Below are positions 32,475-41,417 of a stretch of DNA of 41,784 nt, in pieces. This DNA comes from Rubrivivax sp. GTDB lineage: Bacteria > Pseudomonadota > Gammaproteobacteria > Burkholderiales > Burkholderiaceae_C. Positions within the stretch are counted from its first letter, which is position 1. Each line of letters begins with the position of its first letter. A program made the position numbers and the translations under genes. The DNA is taken from positions 1-41,784 of the forward strand of contig JAJTDE010000022.1 in assembly GCA_021298085.1 (NCBI GenBank), given 5' to 3'. The notes below the pieces were generated by a model. The model ran no database searches. It was not told the origin of the DNA and saw only the letters and a program-made list of their open reading frames with translations.

Positions 32475-34022
32475 ATGAAATCAGTGCGGATGCAGTTGTT
32501 GGTGCTGGTGTTGGCAGGGGTCGTAGCGGCCATCAGCCTGACGGCACTGTTGAAGGTGGGCAACTTTCTGGCCGATCAGACGGCGCTGAAGGTGTTTGAC
32601 GCCAAGGATGTCACCGCCGACATCCTGCCACCCCCGATGTACCTGATCGAGATGCGCCTGTTGCTGGCGCTCGCTGCCGACGGAGACGTGCCGCTGGACC
32701 TGGCCAAGACCGAGTTGGCACGGCTGAGCAAGGAATATGGCGACCGGGCCAACCATTGGCGCGCGAACCCGCCGCACGGCCTGGAGACGGACCTCCTGGG
32801 TGTGCAGCACCAGGCGGCCATGCAGATGCTGGAGCGCGCTCCAGCGGTGCTGCAGGCCATTGAGGCCAAGAACGCCGACGCCCTGAAGACGTCGATGGCC
32901 AAGGTGCACGAGCTCTACCTGGAACACCGCTCGGGCGTCGACAAGACCGTCAAGCGTGCATTGGGCTTTGCCGATTCATCCATGGCTGAACGTCAGGCCA
33001 CGCAGACGCAGTTGCTGGTGGCCACCGTCGTGGCCTTGTTGGCGGCCTGCGGTGTGCTGGGCGGCCTGGGCCTGTGGATCGGTCGCAACGTGATGCGTGC
33101 CAGCGGTGCGGAGCCTGCAGAGGTGTCGGCCGTGGCCAATGCGGTGGCCCAGGGCAACCTGACGGTCGACGTGCCGCTCCTGCCGGGTGACACCACCAGC
33201 ACCATGGCTGCCATGCAACGCATGTGCCAGGAGCTGTCGCGCCTCGTGGCCCAGGTACGTGGTGTCAGTCAGGTGATCGCCACCAGCGCCGAGCAGATTG
33301 CCAGCGGCAACAGCGACCTCAACGCCCGCACCGAGCAGCAGGCCGGAAGCCTGCAGCAGACGGCCTCGGCCATGGAGCAGCTCAGCGGCACGGTGCAGCA
33401 CACTGCCGAGGCCGCCGGTCAGGCGGCTGAACTGGCCCAGAAGGCCAGCGAGGTGGCCGCCCGCGGCTCACGCGTGGTGCACAACGTCGTGCAGACGATG
33501 GACGCCATCACCAGCAGTTCCCGCCAGATCGCCGAGATCACCACCGTGATCGACGGCATTGCGTTCCAGACCAACATCCTTGCGCTGAATGCCGCGGTGG
33601 AAGCCGCCCGTGCCGGCGAGCAGGGCCGTGGCTTTGCCGTGGTGGCCGCCGAAGTGCGCAGCCTGGCCCAGCGCAGCGCGGCGGCGGCGCGGCAGATCAG
33701 CGAACTCATCGGCTCCAGCGTGCAGCGCGTGGAAGACGGCGCCCGGCAGGTGGGCCAGGCCGGCGAGACCATGAACGACATCGTCAGCCAGGTGCAGCGT
33801 GTGACCGACCTGATCAGCGAGATCAGCAACGCCACGCGCGAGCAGACCAGCGGCATCGGCATGGTCAGCCAGGCGGTCACGCAGCTGGACGCCAGCACCC
33901 AGGGCAACGCCAACCTCGTGAAGGAAAGCTCCAATGCCACCGAAGGCCTGAAGCGGCACGCACGCGAGCTGGTCGACACCGTCGACACCTTCAAGATCGA
34001 CATGGGACGCGCGGTGGCCTGA
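32475..34022 (+). CDS. methyl-accepting chemotaxis protein, intact
   Basis: A 515-residue Tar/Tsr-like chemoreceptor. TM1 is [18 protein letters not shown] (residues 8-25). A periplasmic helical domain follows with [17 protein letters not shown], then TM2 [20 protein letters not shown] (near 175-195), a short HAMP, and the signalling domain. The methylation region has [17 protein letters not shown], and the tip is [30 protein letters not shown]. All expected heptads are present. The N-terminal domain recalls the CZB-free four-helix type with a DILPPP segment, ligand unknown. It is divergent from the response regulator over 189 bases that show no clear motif. It is a useful intact reference for the decayed chemoreceptor at 12957-14165. 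Confidence 0.93.
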   Translation: MKSVRMQLLVLVLAGVVAAISLTALLKVGNFLADQTALKVFDAKDVTADILPPPMYLIEMRLLLALAADGDVPLDLAKTELARLSKEYGDRANHWRANPPHGLETDLLGVQHQAAMQMLERAPAVLQAIEAKNADALKTSMAKVHELYLEHRSGVDKTVKRALGFADSSMAERQATQTQLLVATVVALLAACGVLGGLGLWIGRNVMRASGAEPAEVSAVANAVAQGNLTVDVPLLPGDTTSTMAAMQRMCQELSRLVAQVRGVSQVIATSAEQIASGNSDLNARTEQQAGSLQQTASAMEQLSGTVQHTAEAAGQAAELAQKASEVAARGSRVVHNVVQTMDAITSSSRQIAEITTVIDGIAFQTNILALNAAVEAARAGEQGRGFAVVAAEVRSLAQRSAAAARQISELIGSSVQRVEDGARQVGQAGETMNDIVSQVQRVTDLISEISNATREQTSGIGMVSQAVTQLDASTQGNANLVKESSNATEGLKRHARELVDTVDTFKIDMGRAVA

Positions 34023-34067
34023 GGCCAGCGCGCAGGGGCCTCGTGCCAGGCGTTGTTGAGCATCGGG

Positions 34068-35140
34068 TCAACGGGCACCGGCTGGCTGACAGGTAGCCCT
34101 GCCCATACTGGCAGCCCAGCGATGACGCGCCGGTGCCGAAGTCGTCCATCGCCAATGCGCTGGGTGAAGGGATGCAGCTGCTCGGCCCAGCCGATGCCGG
34201 GCACCGTCACGACCAAACTCGTCGCCTCCGAATCGCGCTGCCATGCTGCCTGGGTGCGTGATCATCAGGCTGTGCAGGCGGTCGGCCGCCTCGCACAGCG
34301 ACCCGTCACCCACCGCGTGCCCCAGCGTGTCGTTGACCAGCTTGACGCGGTCGAAGTCCAGGGACAGTACGGCGCCCGGCGGAGGGTTTGCCGTGGGGTT
34401 CGAAGACGCGCACGGCGCACATGCGCACATTCGCACGTCGCGCCACTCGTCCATCCCGCGCCTGACGCGGAACTCGTGCGGCCCGTTGGAGCCTTCGCTG
34501 AGCAGGTCACGGCGCCACTTGACGCGTCGGGCGGCGGTCTGCGGGCTGCTGCGTTCGTCGGGCCCATGGCTGAGGGTGTGCTCGATCGACGTGCCAGTGA
34601 TGTCGGCCAGCGCCTGGTTGCAGTTGACCGTGCGGGCGGTGCTCAGGGCAAGGTGTGGGACCGTGCCCTGTCTTCGGAGTGCATGGCCTGGGACCCGGCC
34701 TGGGTCGTCAGCTCAGGCGACAGGCCCACCGGGATGCCCAGCAGCTGCGCCGCCTGCTCGTCCAGGAACAGCGTCTGCCCCCAGGAGTCGCTGTGCCACA
34801 GGACCAGCCGGCTTCCCTGCATGATGTCCATCATCTGCTGCCACTCGAGCGTCGGCGACTGCTCACCGTCGATGCGGCAGCTGACGTCGGTGATGCCGAG
34901 CAGCACCTCGTTCGGGCCAGGCTCGGCCGGCAACACCGTGACCGTGACGTTGATCCAGCGGCGGCTGACTCCCGGGGTCGTCAGCCGGAAGACCGCGTCA
35001 TGGAGGGGCTCCTCGCCGCGCAGGGCGGGCTCACCCGGCAAGCTGCCGGGTGCGATGCGCCTGCCCAGCCGGTCTTCGCGTGTCCAGGCCTGCTGGACGC
35101 AGGGCAGCGACAGCAGCGTCTCACGGCTCAGGCCCAGCAT
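34068..35140 (-). pseudogene. PAS-GGDEF diguanylate cyclase remnant, frameshifted
   Basis: Starting at an ATG at 35140 a PAS-type sequence is readable (LETLLSLP region, then NVTVTVLPAEPGPNEVLLGI and SRLVLWHSDSWGQTLFLDEQ), and it stops at 34643. A different frame then gives a second PAS/PAC (NCNQALADITG, EFRVRRGMDEWRDVRM), which runs into a GGDEF core (LSLDFDRVKLVNDTLGHAVGD, ARFGGDEF). The start of the GGDEF domain appears deleted. Right after GGDEF one extra G (near 34212) changes frame; the expected VVTVPGIGWAEQL continues in the other frame. With two frameshifts and a deletion it is no longer functional. It would have made cyclic di-GMP. It lies between the intact chemoreceptor and the CDP-alcohol enzyme. 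Confidence 0.82.
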
Positions 35141-35180
35141 TGGTTTGTTGGCACCGGCACGAGCGCACCGCAGTGAAAAA

Positions 35181-35798
35181 TCAGTGGCCTTGACCCCCCA
35201 GTTCCCGCCAACCGGCCCGCAGCCGCCCCACCAGCGTGACGGCACACAGCGCGGCAAAGGCCCAGGCCAGGGGCGCAAAGCCCGCCGGCCACAGGCACAT
35301 GGCGCAGAACACCAGCAATGTCTCGCCCGCCTCGGTCAGGCCGCCAAGGTAGAAGAAGCCCTTGGCTGGCCGCGCGGCCGAGGTGATGCCACGCTTGGCC
35401 GCCAGCACGGCAAACGCCAGGAAGGAGCTGCCGGTGCCGATGAAGGCGGCCAGCAGCACGGCGGCGGGCAGCGCGTTGGCTGCAGGGTCTGCCACGGCAA
35501 AGCCCAGCGGAATGCTGGCGTAGAACAGGAAATCGAGTGTGATGTCCAGAAAGGCGCCGCGGTCGGTGGGTTGGGTCAGGCGCGCCAGCGCGCCGTCCAG
35601 CCCGTCGCACAGGCGGCTGAGCAGCATCACCGGCAGGGCGAGCAGCGGCTGATGGACGGCAATCAGGGCCGCTGCACACAGCCCCAGGCCAAAACCCAGC
35701 CAGGTGAGCCCGTCGGCCGAGCAACCGCGCTTGAGCAGCCGGGCCGCCAGCTGCGCCAGCAGGGGCTTGAGGGCTTCTTGGGCAGCGCGGTCGATCAT
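35181..35798 (-). CDS. CDP-alcohol phosphatidyltransferase family protein
   Basis: A 205-residue membrane enzyme that transfers a phosphoalcohol from a CDP donor. The family signature D-x2-DG-x2-AR-x7-G-x3-D-x3-D is complete, with D65, D68, G69, A72, R73, G81, D85 and D89 (within RLCDGLDGALARLTQ and RGAFLDITLD). Hydrophobic segments lie near residues 32-60, 90-120, 150-175 and 180-195. The product lipid (phosphatidylglycerol phosphate, phosphatidylserine, cardiolipin or other) cannot be told from the motif. It is divergent from the DUF898 gene. ATG at 35798. Confidence 0.9.
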   Translation of the reverse strand: MIDRAAQEALKPLLAQLAARLLKRGCSADGLTWLGFGLGLCAAALIAVHQPLLALPVMLLSRLCDGLDGALARLTQPTDRGAFLDITLDFLFYASIPLGFAVADPAANALPAAVLLAAFIGTGSSFLAFAVLAAKRGITSAARPAKGFFYLGGLTEAGETLLVFCAMCLWPAGFAPLAWAFAALCAVTLVGRLRAGWRELGGQGH

Positions 35799-35914
35799 GG
35801 CCAGGCCATTCTGCCGCCCCGTTGGGTGGAGACCTCTGGGGGATGGGGTTGCAGGGGCTGGCTATCCGTTGGCTGTACCCGGTAGACTTTGGTGAAACGA
35901 CTCAGGAGGAACCG

Positions 35915-37090
35915 ATGAGCGACGAACCAACTGCCACCCTGGTGGCCCCAGCGGCAACGCCCGCCATGCTCCAGCTGCGCTTCACCGCCAGCGGCAGCGA
36001 ATACTTCCGCATCTGGGTGGTCAACCTGCTGTTGATCGTCGTGACGCTCGGCTTCTACCTGCCGTTTGCGAAGGCCCGGCGCCTGCGCTACTTCTACGCC
36101 AACACCCTGGTGGACGGCCAGCCACTGGCCTTCCACGGTGACCCCTGGAAGATGTTCCGCGGCTACCTGGTCATGCTGCTGCTGTTTGGCGTCTACGTGG
36201 GCGCCAGTTACCTGTCGCACTGGGTGGCCTTCGGCGCGCTGCTGCTGCTGGCGCTGCTGTGGCCGGCGCTGTGGCGCTCATCGCTGATGTTCCGCATGGC
36301 CAACACCAGTTGGCGTGGCCTGCGCTTTGCATTTGAGGGCACGCTGTCGGGCGCCTACGGTGCGATGCTGCCGGTGTTTGTGCCGGGCTTGATCACGGTG
36401 GCCGCCAGTGCCCACGCACTGACGGGCATCGACCCGCAGGACGCCGAAGCCATGCAGGCGGCCAACATGGCCACGTTGCCGGCCGTGGGGCTGTCGCTGC
36501 TGCTGACCGTCTGCCTGGCCCCGCTGGCGCTGTGGTTCATCAAGTCGTACCAGCACGGCGGCTACCGCTGGAGCAGCCAAATGGCCGTCTTCGACGCGCC
36601 GCGCAGCGTGTTCTACAAGCTGGCGGGCAAGCTGCTGGGGGTGGGCCTGGGCCTGGTGGTGGTGCTGGGGCTGCTGGTGGGCTTGATCGTCTTCCTGCTG
36701 AAGGACAACAGCCACGCCATGCAGTTGACGGCGGCTGCCGCTGGTGGCCTGGCCTACCTGGTGCTGATCGTGGTCATGGGTGCGCTGATGGCGGCCTGGA
36801 TGCAGAACGCCAGCTGGAACCCCACACGCTCACAGGAACTGCACTTCGACAGCCGCCTGGCGGCGCTGGGGCTGTCCGTCCTGTCACTGAAGAACATCCT
36901 GCTCGTGATCGTCACGCTGGGCCTGTACCGGCCCTTTGCGGTGGTCAACGTCTACCGGATGCGCCTGGAGGCCGTCACCGTGACATGCACCGGCAACATC
37001 AACGAGTGGCTGGCCACGGCCACTCCGACGCAGGTGGGGGCCAGCGGCGAGATGTCTGGCGACTTTTTCGGCATCGATGTCGGCCTCTGA
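35915..37090 (+). CDS. YjgN/DUF898 family membrane protein
   Basis: A 391-residue inner-membrane protein of the DUF898 (YjgN) family, function unknown. The family's duplicated pattern is visible: GSEYFRIWVVNLLLIVVTLGFYLPFAKARRLRYFYANT at the start, and the second copy LKNILLVIVTLGLYRPFAVVNVYRMRLEAV at the end. About six hydrophobic segments lie between. The ATG at 35915 has CAGGAGG at a good distance; the ORF upstream of it is not coding. The M48 protease gene starts 18 bases after its stop, and this pair recurs, so they probably work together, for example in quality control of an envelope component. Confidence 0.88.
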   Translation: MSDEPTATLVAPAATPAMLQLRFTASGSEYFRIWVVNLLLIVVTLGFYLPFAKARRLRYFYANTLVDGQPLAFHGDPWKMFRGYLVMLLLFGVYVGASYLSHWVAFGALLLLALLWPALWRSSLMFRMANTSWRGLRFAFEGTLSGAYGAMLPVFVPGLITVAASAHALTGIDPQDAEAMQAANMATLPAVGLSLLLTVCLAPLALWFIKSYQHGGYRWSSQMAVFDAPRSVFYKLAGKLLGVGLGLVVVLGLLVGLIVFLLKDNSHAMQLTAAAAGGLAYLVLIVVMGALMAAWMQNASWNPTRSQELHFDSRLAALGLSVLSLKNILLVIVTLGLYRPFAVVNVYRMRLEAVTVTCTGNINEWLATATPTQVGASGEMSGDFFGIDVGL

Positions 37091-37108
37091 ACCGGCTGTC
37101 GCGCCTGG

Positions 37109-38173
37109 ATGAACTCCCCCACGTCACCTGAGGGCCAGCTTTTCGACGGGCGCAGTGCGCAGGGCCAGCTTGTGCGGCTCAGCCTGGAGGGCGCGGAGCT
37201 GTGCCTGCACCGGCTGTCCGACGGCGCAGAGCCGGCCTTGAAGCGTTACCCCCGCAGTGCGGTGACCTGGCCGGAGAAGACACGCCACGGCGTGCGCCAG
37301 GTGCTGCTGCCCGACGGCGGCGTGGTCAGCCTGGCCGATGCCGCCGTGTGGGACGCCTGGTCGGCGCAGCAGGGCCTGGAGCAGGTGCTGGCGGTGCGCT
37401 GGGCCTTGAGTTGGCCCACGGCGCTGGTGTCCATGGGGGTTCTGGTGGTGGTGCTGCTGGTGTCGGGCATCTGGGGCCTGCCCTGGGCTGCAGAAAAGGC
37501 CGCTCCCTGGGTGCCGCAGTCGGTTCGGGAGCAGATTGACAGCAGCGCGATGGCGCAGCTGCGGCGCCAGGGCTGGCTGCTGCCCAGCCAGATGCCTGAG
37601 GGCACGGCGCAGCAGGTCGAGGCCGAACTGCGCCGGATGCTGTCGGCGGCCTATCCCGCGGGCGAGGCACCGCGCGTGACGCTGGCCGTCTACCGCATGC
37701 CCGACTGGGCCGGCCCGAACGCCTTTGCCCTGCCGGGCGGCCAGGTGGTGGTGTCCGACGCGCTGCTGCGCCTGCTGCCCGCTGAAGACGGCCGCCTGCA
37801 CCCGGGTGTGCTGGGGGTGCTGGCCCACGAGGTGGGCCATGTGCATCGCCAGCACGGGCTGCGCAACGTGCTGGCGTCCAGTGCGACGGGTGTGCTGCTG
37901 GGCTGGTGGGTGGGGGACTATTCCTCCACGCTGGCCGCGGCGCCTGCGCTGATCATCCAGGCGGGTTATTCCCGGTCGGCCGAGCGCGAGGCCGACGACG
38001 AGGCGCTGCGCATCCTGCGCGCCGCCGGGGTGGACCCGCGGGGCATGGTCGCCTTCTTTGCGGCACTCAAGAAGGCCTACCCCGAGCGCGACGGTGATTC
38101 ACCCAGCTTTGGCCTGGCCACGCACCCGCCCGACAGCGAGCGGGTGAAGCTGTTCGAGACGGGGCGGCGCTAG
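37109..38173 (+). CDS. M48 family metallopeptidase, membrane-anchored
   Basis: A 354-residue protease. The zinc site HEVGH (240-244) with downstream glutamate in SAEREADDEAL (about 291-301) is complete. One transmembrane segment is at residues 100-125 (WALSWPTALVSMGVLVVVLL), and a possible second is at 260-285. The soluble N-terminal 95 residues have no known domain. Preceding the zinc site, the LPGGQVVVSDALLRLL motif is typical of M48 Zn proteases such as BepA/LoiP and HtpX. It is translated 18 bases after the DUF898 protein. The substrate is not known. Confidence 0.9.
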   Translation: MNSPTSPEGQLFDGRSAQGQLVRLSLEGAELCLHRLSDGAEPALKRYPRSAVTWPEKTRHGVRQVLLPDGGVVSLADAAVWDAWSAQQGLEQVLAVRWALSWPTALVSMGVLVVVLLVSGIWGLPWAAEKAAPWVPQSVREQIDSSAMAQLRRQGWLLPSQMPEGTAQQVEAELRRMLSAAYPAGEAPRVTLAVYRMPDWAGPNAFALPGGQVVVSDALLRLLPAEDGRLHPGVLGVLAHEVGHVHRQHGLRNVLASSATGVLLGWWVGDYSSTLAAAPALIIQAGYSRSAEREADDEALRILRAAGVDPRGMVAFFAALKKAYPERDGDSPSFGLATHPPDSERVKLFETGRR

Positions 38174-38198
38174 CCCTGCCTGTCGGCTTTCGGCCGCC

Positions 38199-38963
38199 TC
38201 AGTCCCACTCCACGACCACCGGTGCGTGGTCACTGGGCCGCTCGTTGCGTCGCGGGGCCTTGTCGATCACACAGGCCTTCACGCGGGGCCGCAGGGCTTC
38301 GCTGACCAGCACGTGGTCGATGCGCAGGCCCTGGTTCTTGCGGAAGGCCAGGTTGCGGTAATCCCACCAGCTCCAGGCCCGCGGCGGCTGCTCGAACAGC
38401 CGGAAGGCGTCGTGCAGGCCCAGGCCCTGCAGCGCGCGGAAGTGGGCACGTTCCTCGTCGGTGCAGTGGATCTGCCCGGCCCAGGCCACCGGGTCGTGGA
38501 CGTCGCGGTCTTCCGGGGCGATGTTGAAATCGCCCAGCAGCACCAGCTGCGCGTGCTGCTGCAGTTCAAGGGCCAGCCAGGCGCGCAGGGCGTCCAGCCA
38601 GCGCATCTTGTAGGCAAACTTGTCGCTGCCCGGGGCCTGGCCGTTGGGAAAGTAGCCCCCCACCACGCGCACACCGTCCACGGTGCCGGCGATGACGCGG
38701 GCCTGCTCGTCGTCCAGGCCGGGGATGTTGCGCTGGATGGCCTGGGCCGGGCTGCGCGACAGCAGCGCCACGCCGTTGTAGGTCTTTTGGCCGAACCATT
38801 GCACGGCGTAGCCGGCGGCTTCGATCTCGGCGTGCGGAAACTTGTCGTCGGTGAGCTTGGTTTCCTGCAGCACCAGGGCATCCACCGGGTTGGCGGCCAG
38901 CCATTCCAGCAGTTGCGGCAGGCGCACGGCCAGTGAGTTGACGTTCCAGGTGGCGAGTTTCAT
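38199..38963 (-). CDS. xth: exodeoxyribonuclease III
   Basis: A 254-residue AP endonuclease/exonuclease of the Xth family, which works on abasic sites and 3' blocked ends. The start [21 protein letters not shown] has the first asparagine, and the metal glutamate is in LVLQETKL. Further motifs are [31 protein letters not shown] and [10 protein letters not shown], the final catalytic aspartate-histidine. The ATG at 38963 overlaps the DUF3297 stop (ATGA), so the two are translated together. Length is typical (255-270). Confidence 0.95.
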   Translation of the reverse strand: MKLATWNVNSLAVRLPQLLEWLAANPVDALVLQETKLTDDKFPHAEIEAAGYAVQWFGQKTYNGVALLSRSPAQAIQRNIPGLDDEQARVIAGTVDGVRVVGGYFPNGQAPGSDKFAYKMRWLDALRAWLALELQQHAQLVLLGDFNIAPEDRDVHDPVAWAGQIHCTDEERAHFRALQGLGLHDAFRLFEQPPRAWSWWDYRNLAFRKNQGLRIDHVLVSEALRPRVKACVIDKAPRRNERPSDHAPVVVEWD

Positions 38964-39217
38964 GGTGTCACTTCATCGTCAATCGACAGGGCGCGCTTGC
39001 CGGACGCCACCTTGATCCAGCCTCCACTGAGGCAGTATTCCTCCACGTCGGCACGTTCGTGACCGTTGAAGCGGATGCCGACGCCGCGTTCCAGCCAGGC
39101 GGCCACGTAGTACGGGCTGCGCGGGTCGGTCGAGAGCCGATCGGGGACTGCGGGGGTGTCGGGCACCGGTGCAGCCGCGTCGGTGGGTGGGGGTGGGGGT
39201 TGTGTGTCGTGTGTCAT
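38960..39217 (-). CDS. DUF3297 family protein
   Basis: An 85-residue protein with DUF3297: [49 protein letters not shown], here split across positions 24-75 (key landmarks [28 protein letters not shown]). The C-terminus is a short acidic SIDDEVTP, whereas family members usually have a longer basic end (KGxPLTIKLKG). The N-terminal 22 residues are proline- and alanine-rich. Function is unknown. It lies 3 bases after the luciferase-like gene and overlaps xth by 4 bases. Confidence 0.85.
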   Translation of the reverse strand: MTHDTQPPPPPTDAAAPVPDTPAVPDRLSTDPRSPYYVAAWLERGVGIRFNGHERADVEEYCLSGGWIKVASGKRALSIDDEVTP

Positions 39218-39220
39218 GGT

Positions 39221-40249
39221 TCAGACCGCAGTGTCCGCCAGTTGAGGCATCACCTCTTCAGCGAGCAGCGCATAGGAGCGCAAGCGGGCGGTGTGGCTGT
39301 GGATGGCACCGGCAACGATCAGCTCGTCGGCGCCCGTCTGCTCCACCAAGGCCGCCAGCTGCTGGCTGACGCTGTGCGCCGAGCCCACCGCCGTGGCGGC
39401 CAGCATGCGCTGGACGCCGGCCTTTTCTTGAGGTGACCAGAGTGTCTCCATCACTTCAGGCGCGATCGGCCGGGGCAGCGGCCCGCGCCGCCCGCGCTGC
39501 ATGCCCAGGAAGCGCTGCTGCAGTGAGGTGAACCAGTAAGCCGCTTCCTCGTCGGTCTCGGCGGCCACGACGTTCACGCCCACCATGGCGTACGGCTTGG
39601 GCCAGGCCGCGGAAGGCCGGTAGGTGGAACGGTAGATGGACAACGCCTGCAGCAGCATCTCGGGCGCAAAGTGCGAGGCGAAGGCAAACGGCAAGCCCAG
39701 GTGGGCGGCCAGCTGGGCGCTGTACAGGCTGGAGCCCAGCAGCCAGATCGGCACGTGGGTGCCGGTGCCGGGAATGGCACGCACCGCCTGGCCCGGGCTG
39801 CCGTCACCCAGGTAGGCCTGCAGCTCCATCACATCGCGCGGAAAGCCGGCCTCTTCATCACCGCTGTTGAGATGGCGCCGCAAGGCCTGCATCGTCAGGC
39901 GGTCCGTGCCAGGGGCGCGGCCCAGGCCCAGGTCGATGCGGCCGGGGTAGAGCGTGGCCAGGGTGCCGAACTGCTCGGCAACCACCAGGGGCGCGTGGTT
40001 GGGCAGCATCACCCCGCCAGAGCCCACGCGTATCGACTGGGTGCCACCGGCAATGTGCCCCACCAGCACCGCCGTGGCGGAACTGGCCACGCCATCCATG
40101 TTGTGGTGCTCGGCCACCCAGTAGCGGCGGTAGCCCAGGCTTTCGGCGTGGCGTGCCAGCTCCAGGCTGCAGCGCAGCGCCAGGGCCGCGTCACCCCCTT
40201 CAACGATGGGCGAGAGGTCGAGGACAGACAGCGGGGTAGGGTTCTGCAT
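39221..40249 (-). CDS. LLM class flavin-dependent oxidoreductase (luciferase-like, MsnO8-type)
   Basis: A 342-residue flavin monooxygenase-like protein. The start [20 protein letters not shown], then [41 protein letters not shown], and [14 protein letters not shown] are typical of the bacterial luciferase family clade that uses reduced FMN and oxygen, and a later [16 protein letters not shown] is a flavin-site stretch. The substrate is unknown. The ATG at 40249 is picked since homologues begin near PLSVLDL; in-frame ATGs at 40258 and 40261 would add 3-4 residues and no start has a clear RBS. It is on the same strand as the GarR-like gene 33 bases upstream and DUF3297-xth downstream. Confidence 0.88.
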   Translation of the reverse strand: MQNPTPLSVLDLSPIVEGGDAALALRCSLELARHAESLGYRRYWVAEHHNMDGVASSATAVLVGHIAGGTQSIRVGSGGVMLPNHAPLVVAEQFGTLATLYPGRIDLGLGRAPGTDRLTMQALRRHLNSGDEEAGFPRDVMELQAYLGDGSPGQAVRAIPGTGTHVPIWLLGSSLYSAQLAAHLGLPFAFASHFAPEMLLQALSIYRSTYRPSAAWPKPYAMVGVNVVAAETDEEAAYWFTSLQQRFLGMQRGRRGPLPRPIAPEVMETLWSPQEKAGVQRMLAATAVGSAHSVSQQLAALVEQTGADELIVAGAIHSHTARLRSYALLAEEVMPQLADTAV

Positions 40250-40282
40250 GGCCCACATCATGCCGCGGTTTGACGGGCTTGC

Positions 40283-41176
40283 TCAGGCCTCAGCCACCGG
40301 GTGGTTGCCCAGGAGCTCCAGCGCCCGCACCAGGGCCGAATGGTCAAGATCGGCCATGCCGTTGGCCGCGCACACCTGCATCAGCTGGGCGGCGCTGGCC
40401 GTCTGCGGCAGCGCCACACCGATCTCGCGCGCGCCCTGCAGCGCCAGGTTCAGGTCCTTCTGGTGCAGCTTGATGCGGAAACCGGGGTTGAAGGTTCGCT
40501 TGATCATGCGTTCGCCATGCACCTCAAGGATGCGGCTGCTGGCAAAGCCGCCCATCAGCGCTTGGCGGACTTTCGCCGGGTCGGCGCCGGCCTTGCTGGC
40601 AAACAGCAGCGCCTCGCCCACGGCCGCGATGTTCAGCGCCACGATGATCTGGTTGGCCACCTTGGTGGTCTGGCCGTCTCCATTGCCGCCCACCAGCGTG
40701 ATGTTCTTGCCCATGAGCTGCAGCAGGGGCAGCACGCGCTCGAACACGGCAGGGTCCGCGCCGCACATGATGGTCAGGCTGGCGGCCTTGGCGCCCACTT
40801 CGCCGCCCGACACCGGCGCGTCGACATAGTCGGCACCCAGGGCATTGATCTTGGCGGCAAAGGCCTTGGTGGCCATCGGCGAGATGCTGCTCATGTCGAC
40901 GACGACCTTGCGGCTGCCCTCACCGGGCAGCGCCTCGGCCACGCCACCTGGGCCGAACAGCACCTGCTCGACATCGGGCGTGTCCGGGACCATCAGGAAG
41001 ACCACCTCGGCCTGACGCGCCACCTCTGCGGCGTTGGCGCAGCGCGCGGCGGTGGTGGCCGCCACGGCGTCGGGCAGCCGGCTGCGGGTGGCGACAAGGA
41101 GCTGGTGGCCGGCGTTGACGAGGTGCAGCGCCATGGGCGTGCCCATGATGCCCAGGCCGATGAATCCGATCTTCAT
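40283..41176 (-). CDS. garR: 2-hydroxy-3-oxopropionate (tartronate semialdehyde) reductase-like dehydrogenase
   Basis: A 297-residue beta-hydroxyacid dehydrogenase. NAD(P) loop GFIGLGIMGTPMA (residues 4-16), the substrate motif DAPVSGGEVGAKAASLTIM, the catalytic lysine in TTKVANQIIVALN (about K172), and a C-terminal HQKDLNLAL are all present. SGGEVGA and the KD-L-LA end fit GarR/GlxR reductases, which turn tartronate semialdehyde into glycerate in glyoxylate and sugar-acid use; 3-hydroxyisobutyrate dehydrogenase is the nearest alternative. It is divergent from a FadR-type regulator over 241 bases holding an operator-like dyad, so that regulator probably controls it. Confidence 0.85.
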   Translation of the reverse strand: MKIGFIGLGIMGTPMALHLVNAGHQLLVATRSRLPDAVAATTAARCANAAEVARQAEVVFLMVPDTPDVEQVLFGPGGVAEALPGEGSRKVVVDMSSISPMATKAFAAKINALGADYVDAPVSGGEVGAKAASLTIMCGADPAVFERVLPLLQLMGKNITLVGGNGDGQTTKVANQIIVALNIAAVGEALLFASKAGADPAKVRQALMGGFASSRILEVHGERMIKRTFNPGFRIKLHQKDLNLALQGAREIGVALPQTASAAQLMQVCAANGMADLDHSALVRALELLGNHPVAEA

Positions 41177-41261
41177 GGTGCGTGGCTTTCAGGTGGTGAG
41201 GGGCCGGTGGGTACCGGCGAGGTGCAGGTCGGCGCGTGTTGGCGCTTATTGGCGCATGATC

Positions 41262-41278
41262 ATGTCTGACAAACAGAC
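41262..41278. promoter_or_regulatory. FadR-type operator candidate
   Basis: ATGTCTGACAA has the GT-N3-AC core of FadR-subfamily GntR sites; TGTC-T-GACA (41263-41271) is a perfect 9-bp palindrome. It overlaps a second dyad GTCTG-ACAAA-CAGAC to 41278. It lies between garR and the regulator gene. The rest of the 241-base gap has TTGGCGC repeats (near 41239 and 41250) and no gene. Confidence 0.5.
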
Positions 41279-41417
41279 TTTATTGGCGTGAGTTGTCATG
41301 CATATAACGGGTAAACACCGGGTGCTGTCTGGCGGCGTCTGGCCGTCTACTACGGGCCACTTTTTCGGGATGGCGCGCCCAGGGTGCGCCTGTCGCCACC
41401 CGCCGCGTTGAGGGCGC

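Noticed and set aside
34053..35885. 610-codon open frame on the plus strand
   Set aside because: It lies antisense to the PAS-GGDEF remnant and the CDP-alcohol enzyme, resembles no family, and its composition is that of a GC-rich shadow frame. The minus strand has clear domain motifs.
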